Source: Fidelibacterota bacterium (GTDB lineage Bacteria; Fidelibacterota; UBA2242; JAFGTP01). Taken from it: a stretch of DNA of 11,106 nt. Below, piece after piece: positions 1 to 7,138 of the stretch (position 1 is its first letter; each line of letters begins with the position of its first letter). The stretch is taken from assembly GCA_021734005.1 (NCBI GenBank), contig JAIPJV010000041.1, positions 1 to 11,106 of the forward strand, in the 5' to 3' direction. The position numbers and the translations under genes are program-made. Below the pieces are notes generated by a model. The model was not told where the DNA came from and ran no database searches. It worked only from the letters and a program-made list of their open reading frames with translations.

Positions 1-288
1 GGTTTACTATTTGGCATAGCTCTGGGCCCCTGTACTTTTGCCTATATGGCACCTATGCTGGGAATAGCTTTCAAAGTCTCTTCATCACAGCCTATATATG
101 CTGGTTCACTGCTCCTTCTTTATGCTCTCGGACACTGTTCTATTATTGTATTAGCCGGAACTTTCACCAGTGCTGTCCAAAAATATCTAAACTGGAATAA
201 ACGCTCCAAAGGCGCGGTTATTCTAAAAAAAGTTTGTGGTGCTCTGGTTATTCTGGGAGGAATATATCTAATATGGAGTATATATTAA
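1..288 (+). CDS. ccdA: CcdA/DsbD-type transmembrane electron-transfer protein, C-terminal part
   Basis: The frame is open from the first base and ends in TAA, giving 95 residues; the start lies outside the window. Three hydrophobic segments are visible (about residues 3-23, 33-56 and 73-93). The first holds a LGPCTFAYMAP motif with Cys11 in a Gly-Pro-Cys context, like the second of the two redox-active membrane cysteines of CcdA/DsbD proteins. The family moves electrons from cytoplasmic thioredoxin across the inner membrane to extracytoplasmic thiol proteins. A cysteine in the next segment (Cys46, ALGHC) is an extra. The gene ends 20 bp before the ACR3 carrier on the same strand, and a mini-thioredoxin follows, so it probably belongs to a thiol/arsenic module rather than to cytochrome c assembly. 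Family assignment is fairly firm; the exact partner is inferred. Confidence 0.75.
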   Translation, partial: GLLFGIALGPCTFAYMAPMLGIAFKVSSSQPIYAGSLLLLYALGHCSIIVLAGTFTSAVQKYLNWNKRSKGAVILKKVCGALVILGGIYLIWSIY

Positions 289-295
289 TTTAAAC

Positions 296-300
296 AAGGA
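296..300 (+). promoter_or_regulatory. Ribosome binding site of the ACR3 gene
   Basis: AAGGA lies 8 nt before the ATG at 309 and supports that start. It sits in the 20-bp gap after the ccdA stop codon, which fits translation of a shared transcript. Confidence 0.6.
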
Positions 301-308
301 TTTTATAT

Positions 309-1385
309 ATGAGCGAAGAAAAAAGTTTAAATTTATTTGAAAAATATTTAACCCTCTGGGTTTTACTATGTATAGCGGCCGGGATCTTTTTAGGTAAAAT
401 TGCGCCCGGTGTAGCAACACAACTGGATGCAATGTCTCTTTATAATGTTTCAATTCCAATTGCTATATGCCTGTTTTTCATGATGTATCCCATTATGGTA
501 AAAATAGATTTCGGCAAGGTGGTAAAAGCAGCCAAAACACCCAAGCCTGTCGGAATGACATTATTCCTAAATTGGGCCATAAAGCCTTTTACCATGTATC
601 TTTTTGCCTATCTTTTTCTGGGAGTTATTTTTCGAAAATTTATCCCCGGTACAGAAATATTAAAAAATGGACAGGAAGTTGAGCTCTGGCGTAGTTATGT
701 CTCCGGAGCGATCTTGCTCGGTATTGCACCTTGTACTGCTATGGTATTAATGTGGAGCTATCTTGCCAGAGGAAATGATGGTTTGACACTTGTAATGGTT
801 GCAATAAACTCTCTAACTATGCTTGTGTTATATGCCCCTTTGGGAGGATTCTTACTAGGAGTAAATTCTATGCCAATTCCCTGGCGTACGATTCTATTTT
901 CAGTGGGAACCTATGTTGCCCTACCATTAGTCGCAGGATATTTTTCAAGAAAATGGCTGATAAAGAAGAAGGGATTAGAATGGTTCAATGAAAAATTCAT
1001 CCACTATCTTACACCTATCAGTACAGTGGCTCTACTGGCTACCCTGATTCTATTATTCTCTTTCAAAGGTGAAATAATAGTCAGAAATCCTCTTACTATT
1101 TTCTGGATTGCAGTGCCTCTATTTATTCAAACAATATTTATCTATAGTCTTGGATATTTCGTATTTTCACGAGTATTAAATCTTAGATATGAAGATGCAG
1201 CCCCGGCTTCAATGATCGGTGCATCCAACCATTTTGAAGTTGCCATCGCCACAACCACTATGTTATTTGGTTTGGCTTCAGGTGCGGCTCTCGCTACTGT
1301 CGTTGGTGTATTAATAGAAGTACCAGTTATGTTAATGTTAGTATCTATTTCAAAACGATTTAAATACTTATTTGAAAACAATTAA
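309..1385 (+). CDS. acr3: ACR3-type arsenite efflux permease
   Basis: This 358-residue polytopic membrane protein has about ten hydrophobic segments (roughly 13-30, 44-62, 82-104, 131-151, 156-177, 193-212, 232-252, 263-285, 310-330 and 331-346), the usual size and topology of ACR3 carriers in the BART superfamily. The family hallmarks are present: the cysteine of LGIAPCTAMVLMWSYLARGN (Cys142) and the glutamate of VLIEVPVML (Glu337), equivalent to the essential Cys and Glu of characterised ACR3 proteins. SNHFEVAIA (306-314) is another conserved stretch. It would export arsenite, and possibly antimonite, from the cytoplasm using the proton gradient. The start is supported by AAGGA 8 nt upstream. 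It lies between ccdA and a mini-thioredoxin; no arsR or arsC is visible here, and an arsR could lie to the left. The family call is firm; substrate is inferred from the family. Confidence 0.9.
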   Translation: MSEEKSLNLFEKYLTLWVLLCIAAGIFLGKIAPGVATQLDAMSLYNVSIPIAICLFFMMYPIMVKIDFGKVVKAAKTPKPVGMTLFLNWAIKPFTMYLFAYLFLGVIFRKFIPGTEILKNGQEVELWRSYVSGAILLGIAPCTAMVLMWSYLARGNDGLTLVMVAINSLTMLVLYAPLGGFLLGVNSMPIPWRTILFSVGTYVALPLVAGYFSRKWLIKKKGLEWFNEKFIHYLTPISTVALLATLILLFSFKGEIIVRNPLTIFWIAVPLFIQTIFIYSLGYFVFSRVLNLRYEDAAPASMIGASNHFEVAIATTTMLFGLASGAALATVVGVLIEVPVMLMLVSISKRFKYLFENN

Positions 1386-1404
1386 TGAAAGTTTAATTAT
1401 AAAT

Positions 1405-1412
1405 AGAAGGAG
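1405..1412 (+). promoter_or_regulatory. Strong ribosome binding site of the mini-thioredoxin gene
   Basis: AGAAGGAG is a strong Shine-Dalgarno sequence 8 nt before the ATG at 1421. It is the clearest such site on the plus strand of the window and fixes this start. Confidence 0.7.
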
Positions 1413-1420
1413 TATTAACT

Positions 1421-1651
1421 ATGAAGGTCAAAATATTAGGAACAGGTTGTCCAAAATGTAAAAAATTAGAAAAAATTGCTCGTGATGTTATCTCTGAAAA
1501 CGATATCGATGCCGAAATAGAAAAAGTAACCGAGATGAAAGACATCTTGTCGTATAATGTGATGATGACCCCGGCTCTCGTGATTGATGAAGAGGTCAAA
1601 AGTTCGGGTAAAATTCCCAATAAAGATGAAATATTGGAATGGTTAAAATAG
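1421..1651 (+). CDS. Mini-thioredoxin (redox-active disulfide protein, CPKC)
   Basis: This 76-residue cytoplasmic protein has a beta strand (VKILGTG), an active-site CPKC at residues 10-13, a following helix and a cis-proline region MMTPALV with Pro51. It matches the short thioredoxin-fold family known from MTH895 and TM0996, which lacks the N-terminal helix and strand of full thioredoxins. It has no signal peptide. Members often sit beside CcdA-like proteins and arsenic permeases, as here (35 bp after the ACR3 gene, in one run with ccdA). A role in reducing an arsenic-pathway or membrane thiol partner is inferred. The gene ends only 7 bp from the oppositely oriented aroC. Fold assignment is firm; physiological partner unknown. 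Confidence 0.88.
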   Translation: MKVKILGTGCPKCKKLEKIARDVISENDIDAEIEKVTEMKDILSYNVMMTPALVIDEEVKSSGKIPNKDEILEWLK

Positions 1652-1658
1652 TGAAATT

Positions 1659-2741
1659 TTACTGTCTGCTTTGATGCATCAGATAATGATCCATCAAAGT
1701 TATGGCTGTCATGGCTTCCACAATTGGCACTGCTCGAGGCAAGACGCAGGGATCATGGCGGCCTTTTGCTGCCAATTTTACTTTTTCTCCCTTTTCATTA
1801 ACAGTATTTTGCTGCTTCCCAATTGTTGGAACTGGCTTAAAAGCAACCCGAAATACAATCGGCATACCACTGGATATACCACCATAAATTCCACCAGCAT
1901 GATTAGTTTTTGTTTTAATATTGCCATCTTCATCAAGAGTAAATTCATCATTGTTTTGACTACCAGTTAATTCTGCAACACCGAAGCCATCTCCTATTTC
2001 AAAACCCTTTGTAGCATTAATAGACATAATAGCATGAGCCAGATCTGCATTTAATTTACTAAAAACCGGTTCGCCCAGACCAACTGGAACATTTTTAACA
2101 CAGCATTCAATAATACCGCCAACTGATTCACCAATTTCTTTATGTTCTTCGATGAGTTTTACCATCTCTTTTGCAATTTCTGGATCAGGACAGCGAACTA
2201 TATTACTCTCTATAATATCCGGATTAACATCAAGAGGATCAATATCTACTGCGATATCTTTCACCTTTTTAACGAAACCGGTAACCTTAAGATTAATTTT
2301 TTCTTTTAAATATTTTTTAGCAAACGCGCCGGCTGCAACATGACCGGCAGTAATTCGAGCTGAACTGCGTCCCCCACCAAAAGGATCTCGTATGCCATAT
2401 TTCATTTTATAAGTGAAATCTGCGTGCCCAGGCCGATAGGTTTCTGTGAAAGTCGAATAATCCTCACTTTTATAATCCTTGTTGCGAATCATCAGCGAAA
2501 TAGGTGTACCGGTTGTTTTTCCATCTAATACGCCGGACAGAATCTCGACTTGATCTCTTTCTTTTCGGGGTGTAGATACATCACTTTGTCCCGGTCTTCT
2601 GCGGTTTAATTCTTTTTGTATTTCGGCAGTACTGATCTCCAGATTTGAAGGGCAGCCATCAACAACGACACCAATAGCCGGTCCATGGGATTCGCCCCAG
2701 TTTGTGACTTTGAATAAATTGCCAAATGTATTTCCAGCCAT
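1659..2741 (-). CDS. aroC: Chorismate synthase
   Basis: Chorismate synthase catalyses the last step of the shikimate pathway: anti-1,4-elimination of phosphate from 5-enolpyruvylshikimate 3-phosphate to give chorismate, using reduced FMN as cofactor. The 360-residue length is normal for the family. Family signatures are all visible: GESHGPAIG near residues 16-24, RRRPGQ at 47-52, RPGHAD at 103-108, FGGGRSSAR at 121-129 and GRHDPCVLPR at 327-336, which includes the conserved His. ATG at 2741 is supported by AGGAG at 2751-2755, which overlaps the aroDE stop codon. It is the last gene of the operon, 12 bp after aroDE. There is no sign of a built-in flavin reductase domain, so free reduced FMN from elsewhere in the cell would be needed. 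Identification is very secure. Confidence 0.98.
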   Translation of the reverse strand: MAGNTFGNLFKVTNWGESHGPAIGVVVDGCPSNLEISTAEIQKELNRRRPGQSDVSTPRKERDQVEILSGVLDGKTTGTPISLMIRNKDYKSEDYSTFTETYRPGHADFTYKMKYGIRDPFGGGRSSARITAGHVAAGAFAKKYLKEKINLKVTGFVKKVKDIAVDIDPLDVNPDIIESNIVRCPDPEIAKEMVKLIEEHKEIGESVGGIIECCVKNVPVGLGEPVFSKLNADLAHAIMSINATKGFEIGDGFGVAELTGSQNNDEFTLDEDGNIKTKTNHAGGIYGGISSGMPIVFRVAFKPVPTIGKQQNTVNEKGEKVKLAAKGRHDPCVLPRAVPIVEAMTAITLMDHYLMHQSRQ

Positions 2742-2753
2742 AAAATTTCTCTC

Positions 2754-4238
2754 CTATTCCGGAATATTTGAAAAGGCCTTATGCATAATCTTAAATTTCG
2801 GCCTTTGTCCGGTCCATATTTCAAATTGCTCCATAGCCTGATATACCAGCATTTTTTCGCCGGTAATGATTTCACAACCAGCCTGTTCGGCGAGTTGTAA
2901 AAATTTTGTTTTTAATGGTTTATAAACAATATCCATCACCAGGGTTGATTCATTAAAAGTTTCCAGAACAGTATTATCAGTATCAGGATACATACCAACA
3001 CTGGTTGTGTTTATGATAATGTCGAATTGCTGAGCAACTTTATTTCTATCCTCAAAATCAATGACCTTACTGCCAAATTCTTTAGCAAGTTTTTCAGCTT
3101 TTTCTCTCGTACGGTTTGTAATTGTGACCCGGGCGGGTTTTTTAACCAGACCAAAAACAACAGCCCGGGATGCTCCTCCAGCACCAATTACCATACATTT
3201 CTTTCCATTCAATTCAGTATAATTTTCTAGAGCCCTTACTGCCCCCACATAATCAGTATTAAAACCTTTCAGACGGTCATTCTGTTTGACAACAGTATTG
3301 ACAGCACCGATTTCTTTTGCCGTTTTATCCAATTCGTCCATGTATTTTATCATCTTCTCTTTATGGGGAATCGTAACAGCCATACCAGCAAAATCATAAC
3401 GGTGGAAATTGTCCATAAAATTGTCTAAATCCCGACCGGATTGAACTTTCAGAGGCAAATATACATAATTTTTCCCGATATTCTCAAAAACCGGATTGTG
3501 CATATATTTGGATTTAGAATTTTCCGCAAATTCACCTGCTACTCCCAGAATTTTTGTATTCTGATCAATGCTATTAAAATGATAGGTACCCTGCATTTCA
3601 CCAACAGAAATCTGACCATCTGCCGATTGACTGTTTTTATCCAGAGCAGCAAAGGATAAATAGGAGCCATATTTTTTACACAAAACCCGGGAAATATGGC
3701 CATAAATTCCCATACAGAATGATATTAATTTTTGGTTTGGATTAGATTGAAGCAGGCGAAATATTTTAAAATTATCATTAATTGAATTTGCTGTAGGAAT
3801 TATTTTGAGGATATCAGCCTTAGTCTTACTCATTTCTGCAGCTAGATTTTTTACTTGTCCATAATCAGGAGTTTCCTCAAAATTGTGATGGGATAAAATA
3901 ATCTGGCTATTACCAGAATTTTCAAGAAGAGATTCATAAATATCTGACTTATATTCTACATCTACATACTCATAGCCAGTTTTGATAGCCTGCAAAATAA
4001 GCTGTTTGCGCTCCTTTTCACTTCCTTTAAAATGACCATTTTCAAATTGCGGACGGCAAGTAAAAATGACCGGTTTATCAATCTGCTGGTAAAATTGTTC
4101 AATATCAGCATCTGTTATTTGTCTGACAAAATCTGCTCGAAATTCAACAATATCAGCCGTTTTTGCAGCAGCTTTGCCCTGTTTTATAGCCTCATCAACA
4201 TCTTCACCGACAACAGGTATGGCTAATTTTGTTTCCAT
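2754..4238 (-). CDS. aroDE: Bifunctional type I 3-dehydroquinate dehydratase / shikimate dehydrogenase
   Basis: This is a natural fusion of 494 residues. Residues 1-215 form a type I dehydroquinase: EFRAD at 32-36, His118 in SHHNF, Schiff-base Lys145 in DILKIIPTA and the SR pair with Arg184. Residues 228-490 form an AroE-type shikimate dehydrogenase: Ser241 and Ser243 of the substrate loop, VTIPHK with catalytic Lys293, NTD with Asp329, the NADP-binding loop GAGGASRAV (352-360) and NRT at 375-377 for the phosphate of NADP. It dehydrates 3-dehydroquinate and then reduces 3-dehydroshikimate to shikimate. Such fusions are known in plants, Chlamydiae and some other bacteria. The substrate loop reads ENSKSK instead of the common HSKSP. 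The start is 8 bp after aroK with no good Shine-Dalgarno sequence, so coupling to aroK translation is likely. Confidence 0.96.
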   Translation of the reverse strand: METKLAIPVVGEDVDEAIKQGKAAAKTADIVEFRADFVRQITDADIEQFYQQIDKPVIFTCRPQFENGHFKGSEKERKQLILQAIKTGYEYVDVEYKSDIYESLLENSGNSQIILSHHNFEETPDYGQVKNLAAEMSKTKADILKIIPTANSINDNFKIFRLLQSNPNQKLISFCMGIYGHISRVLCKKYGSYLSFAALDKNSQSADGQISVGEMQGTYHFNSIDQNTKILGVAGEFAENSKSKYMHNPVFENIGKNYVYLPLKVQSGRDLDNFMDNFHRYDFAGMAVTIPHKEKMIKYMDELDKTAKEIGAVNTVVKQNDRLKGFNTDYVGAVRALENYTELNGKKCMVIGAGGASRAVVFGLVKKPARVTITNRTREKAEKLAKEFGSKVIDFEDRNKVAQQFDIIINTTSVGMYPDTDNTVLETFNESTLVMDIVYKPLKTKFLQLAEQAGCEIITGEKMLVYQAMEQFEIWTGQRPKFKIMHKAFSNIPE

Positions 4239-4246
4239 AATAATAT

Positions 4247-4756
4247 TTATTTTTGGGGTTTTGAAAATTTATCTATGATTTCAGCAGCAATATGGGAAAT
4301 TTTACGATCATCGCTTTTTATTTCATAGTCAGAGAATTTTCTGTAGAGCGATATTCTTCGCTTTAGGACTTCTGGTATTTCAGACAGGAAATCATCGCCA
4401 GAGAGAGCCGGTCGATCAGTAGAACTTTTGATGCGTTTATTAATGGTTTCTACAGTTGCGGTCAGCCAAAAAATCGATCCCAATTTTTTCAACGAATCAT
4501 AATTTTCAGGCGTTTCAATGACGCCACCACCGCAATCGATTATACCATTCTCCTGATCAATATTATCTATAATCTTGTGCTCCAGCTTTCGAAATTCAGT
4601 CCAGTTGTTCGCCTTTACATATTCATCTATGGGGCCAACTTCCTCAACTATGAGTTCATCAGTACTGATCAAAGGTTTATTGTATTTTTCAGAGATATAT
4701 TTTCCAACAGCGCTTTTTCCTGTGCCTCGATACCCTATTAAAATTATATTAGACAT
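4247..4756 (-). CDS. aroK: Shikimate kinase
   Basis: This 169-residue P-loop kinase phosphorylates shikimate to shikimate 3-phosphate with ATP. It has the Walker A motif GYRGTGKS (8-15), substrate-binding Asp33 in STDELI, FRKLE with Arg56, the glycine-rich CGGG (75-78) and the lid DRPAL (114-118). The frame can be extended upstream to an ATG at 4834, but that would add 26 residues overlapping aroA and push the Walker A away from the N-terminus. The ATG at 4756 gives the normal family length and start (MSNIILIGYRG), so I chose it. The resulting gene overlaps the end of aroA by 8 nt. The closest Shine-Dalgarno match is a weak AGGT about 6 nt upstream, so coupling to aroA is probable. Confidence 0.94.
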   Translation of the reverse strand: MSNIILIGYRGTGKSAVGKYISEKYNKPLISTDELIVEEVGPIDEYVKANNWTEFRKLEHKIIDNIDQENGIIDCGGGVIETPENYDSLKKLGSIFWLTATVETINKRIKSSTDRPALSGDDFLSEIPEVLKRRISLYRKFSDYEIKSDDRKISHIAAEIIDKFSKPQK

Positions 4757-6029
4757 CACTGACCTGAGCTCCGATTTCCCGTAACTTATCCCAAAAGCCG
4801 GGAAAAGATTTATTAACGCAGTCTGGATTATCAATTTTAATATTTGGAATTCTTAAGCCAAGAAGAGCCAGGCTCATTGCAATTCTGTGATCATTATGAG
4901 GATCAAAGATTACCGGCTTTTTCTTCCAGCCATTTCTTCTGATGATGAGTTCATCTTCAGAGCTACTTATATTAGATTCCAGTTTGCTTAATTCTTCCTC
5001 CAGAGCTTTGATCCTATCGCATTCTTTGTAGCGTAGGTGGGATATATTGCGAATTCTGACATCTTCCTGACAAAATACTGACACAGCAGCCAGAGCAGGT
5101 ACAGCATCAGGGATAGCCGCCATATCCACATTAATGCCTTTGAGCCTGGGCGTGCCTTCCAGAGTTACTTCACCGCCCTTTTTGTCCACTTTACAGCCCA
5201 TTTTTTCAAGTACATCAATAAAACTGGATTCGCCCTGGGAAGTGTGTAGATCTAATTTATCAATACTCACTTTTCCGCCGGTTAATGCAGCAGCAGCAAA
5301 GAAAAAATTAGCAGTGCTCCAATCGGTCGGAATTGTAAAATCTCTTGCTTGGTAGGACTGTCCGGATTTTATTAGATAATTTTTGGGTCCGTTTTGCTCA
5401 ATTTTTACACCAAATTCGTCAATAATTTCACAGGTCAGGTCAATATAAGAGCTGGATACTGATTTTCCCAAAATTTCGATTTCCACATCCTTACTGGCAT
5501 AAGGTGCTACCAGCAGCAAAGCGCTAATAAATTGGCTGCTTTTGGAGCCATCAATTTCAGTTTTTCCACCTTTCAGACTACTGGATTTGATCACAATAGG
5601 TGGGCATTCACCATTTTCTCGGTCTATTCTGGCGCCTAATCGACCCAGACTATCAACCAATTCTCCTACAGGCCGTTCCTGAATTCGCGGCGATCCTGTG
5701 ATTCGTATATTATCGCCAGCCAGACAGGCAACACCAGAAATAAAACGCATTAAAGTGCCGGATTCACCGCAGTCTATCTCAGTATTTAATTGCGGAAAAT
5801 TTCCTGCATTCCCTTCGACTGTAGCTTGATTTACATCCAGGTCGATTTTCACCCCCAGAGATCGATATGCCTCAATTGCCCGCATAATATCATTATTGAG
5901 TGGGATATTTCTAATTATGCTGGTTCCTTCAGCCATAGCAGCCAGAGGCAAAGCCCGGTTTGCAATATATTTGCTACCCGGTATTTTAAGGTCAGCATTA
6001 AGATTACCGTCAAATTTTATCTGTTTCAT
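4749..6029 (-). CDS. aroA: 5-enolpyruvylshikimate-3-phosphate synthase
   Basis: EPSP synthase joins PEP and shikimate 3-phosphate. At 426 residues the length is typical. Visible family sites are PGSK (17-20) with Lys20 and Arg25, CGESGTLMR (87-95), ERP with Arg119, SSQF (164-167), SYID with Tyr195, Asp308 in IPDAV, LRYKECDRI (332-340) with Lys335, Glu336 and Arg339, NDHRIAMS (379-386) and Lys407 in NKSFPG. The odd point is the first loop: where E. coli has Lys22-Ser23-Val-Ser25, this protein has Lys20-Tyr21-Ile-Ala23, so both serines are gone. The other catalytic positions are kept, so the enzyme is probably active. It lies 7 bp after aroB with only a weak ribosome binding site, and overlaps aroK by 8 nt. 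Confidence 0.97.
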   Translation of the reverse strand: MKQIKFDGNLNADLKIPGSKYIANRALPLAAMAEGTSIIRNIPLNNDIMRAIEAYRSLGVKIDLDVNQATVEGNAGNFPQLNTEIDCGESGTLMRFISGVACLAGDNIRITGSPRIQERPVGELVDSLGRLGARIDRENGECPPIVIKSSSLKGGKTEIDGSKSSQFISALLLVAPYASKDVEIEILGKSVSSSYIDLTCEIIDEFGVKIEQNGPKNYLIKSGQSYQARDFTIPTDWSTANFFFAAAALTGGKVSIDKLDLHTSQGESSFIDVLEKMGCKVDKKGGEVTLEGTPRLKGINVDMAAIPDAVPALAAVSVFCQEDVRIRNISHLRYKECDRIKALEEELSKLESNISSSEDELIIRRNGWKKKPVIFDPHNDHRIAMSLALLGLRIPNIKIDNPDCVNKSFPGFWDKLREIGAQVSDV

Positions 6030-6036
6030 AATTTAC

Positions 6037-7134
6037 TCACTTTACAAGAGAGATTGCCTTTAGAACAGTTGATTTATCAAAACTAAATGAAAATTGGTTC
6101 TTATTTTTTTTAACCTTTCCCAGGCCCTGCAGAGTCACAAACATGGGAGTTTGATTGACAGCCTTTTTGTCGGATTTCATCTTTTTATACATGAGCTGCT
6201 TTTCATATTTTTCATTAATGGTGTTAGGCAGGTGCATTTTTTCAAGCAGTTTGAGAATTCTATCAGCATCAGTCCAGCTCAATGCTCCTGTCAAAGCAGC
6301 CAGTTGAGTCTCGGCTGCCATCCCCATAGCCACACAAAATCCATGCTTTTCATTATAACCTGCAATGGACTCTACAGCGTGGCCAATTGTGTGGCCAAAA
6401 TTCAAACACTGCCGCAGTCCGGATTCTTTTTCGTCCTCCTCTACAACTTCTTTTTTAAGAGTTATACATCGTTCGACTATATGGGTGAGGGCTTCATTAT
6501 CCCGGGCCAGAATTTTTTGGCTATTATTCTCAAAATACTCAAAGAATTCTTCATCAAAAACAATGGCCATTTTCACAGCTTCTGCAAGTCCGTTGAGAAA
6601 TTCCGGTTCAGGCAGCCTAACTAAAAACTCCATACCTACAAAAACTGCCTCAGGTTGCCAAAAACTGCCAATCAAATTTTTGCCGTAGATTGTATTGATA
6701 GCAGTCTTTCCACCGATTGCTGAATCAACCATGGCCAGTAAACTGGTCGGAATTTGAATAACAGGTATGCCCCTCTTGTAGGTTGAAGCTACAAAACCGC
6801 TCAGGTCACCAACAACACCTCCCCCAAAAGCAATTATGAGAGTATCGCGTCCAAATTCTTTACCCAGCATTTCATCCTCAATCTGGGCCTTGGTTTCACG
6901 GCTTTTACTCCGTTCTCCTGGCTGAATCGATCGGATATGGGGATTGCGATTGGCGAGCACTTTTTGAATTTTGTCGCCAAACAATGCATTTATATTATCA
7001 TCAGTAATTATTACAATATCCCGGTCTCTATACCCATTATTCACAAAATCATTGAGTTCATCATAAATTGAATCCTGAATTAGGATAGGATATTGGGCTG
7101 ATTCATGGTGGATATCTACAGTAATTTTTGTCAT
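6037..7134 (-). CDS. aroB: 3-dehydroquinate synthase
   Basis: This 365-residue enzyme converts DAHP to 3-dehydroquinate, needing NAD and a divalent metal. Motifs in order are GGGVVGDLSGFVAST (104-118, nucleotide binding), KRG (120-122), PTSLLAMVDSAIGGKT (129-144, Lys143), GKNLIG (151-156, Lys152), and the three metal ligands Glu185 (GLAEAVK), His248 (LNFGHTIGHA) and His264 (EKHG). Nothing essential is missing. The ATG at 7134 lies 4 bp after the tyrA stop codon and 7 bp separate its end from aroA. The Shine-Dalgarno sequence is weak, which fits translational coupling with tyrA. DHQ synthase is distinguished from 2-deoxy-scyllo-inosose and sedoheptulose-phosphate cyclases by the operon context. 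Identification is very secure. Confidence 0.98.
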   Translation of the reverse strand: MTKITVDIHHESAQYPILIQDSIYDELNDFVNNGYRDRDIVIITDDNINALFGDKIQKVLANRNPHIRSIQPGERSKSRETKAQIEDEMLGKEFGRDTLIIAFGGGVVGDLSGFVASTYKRGIPVIQIPTSLLAMVDSAIGGKTAINTIYGKNLIGSFWQPEAVFVGMEFLVRLPEPEFLNGLAEAVKMAIVFDEEFFEYFENNSQKILARDNEALTHIVERCITLKKEVVEEDEKESGLRQCLNFGHTIGHAVESIAGYNEKHGFCVAMGMAAETQLAALTGALSWTDADRILKLLEKMHLPNTINEKYEKQLMYKKMKSDKKAVNQTPMFVTLQGLGKVKKNKNQFSFSFDKSTVLKAISLVK

Positions 7135-7138
7135 AGCA

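Noticed and set aside
1669..1699. Intrinsic terminator formed by the 8-bp inverted repeat in the aroC 3' end
   Set aside because: The loop is 15 nt and no T-run follows on either strand, so it does not meet the usual pattern.
4757..4834. Longer shikimate kinase start at 4834
   Set aside because: It would add 26 residues overlapping aroA and displace the Walker A motif from its usual position near the N-terminus.
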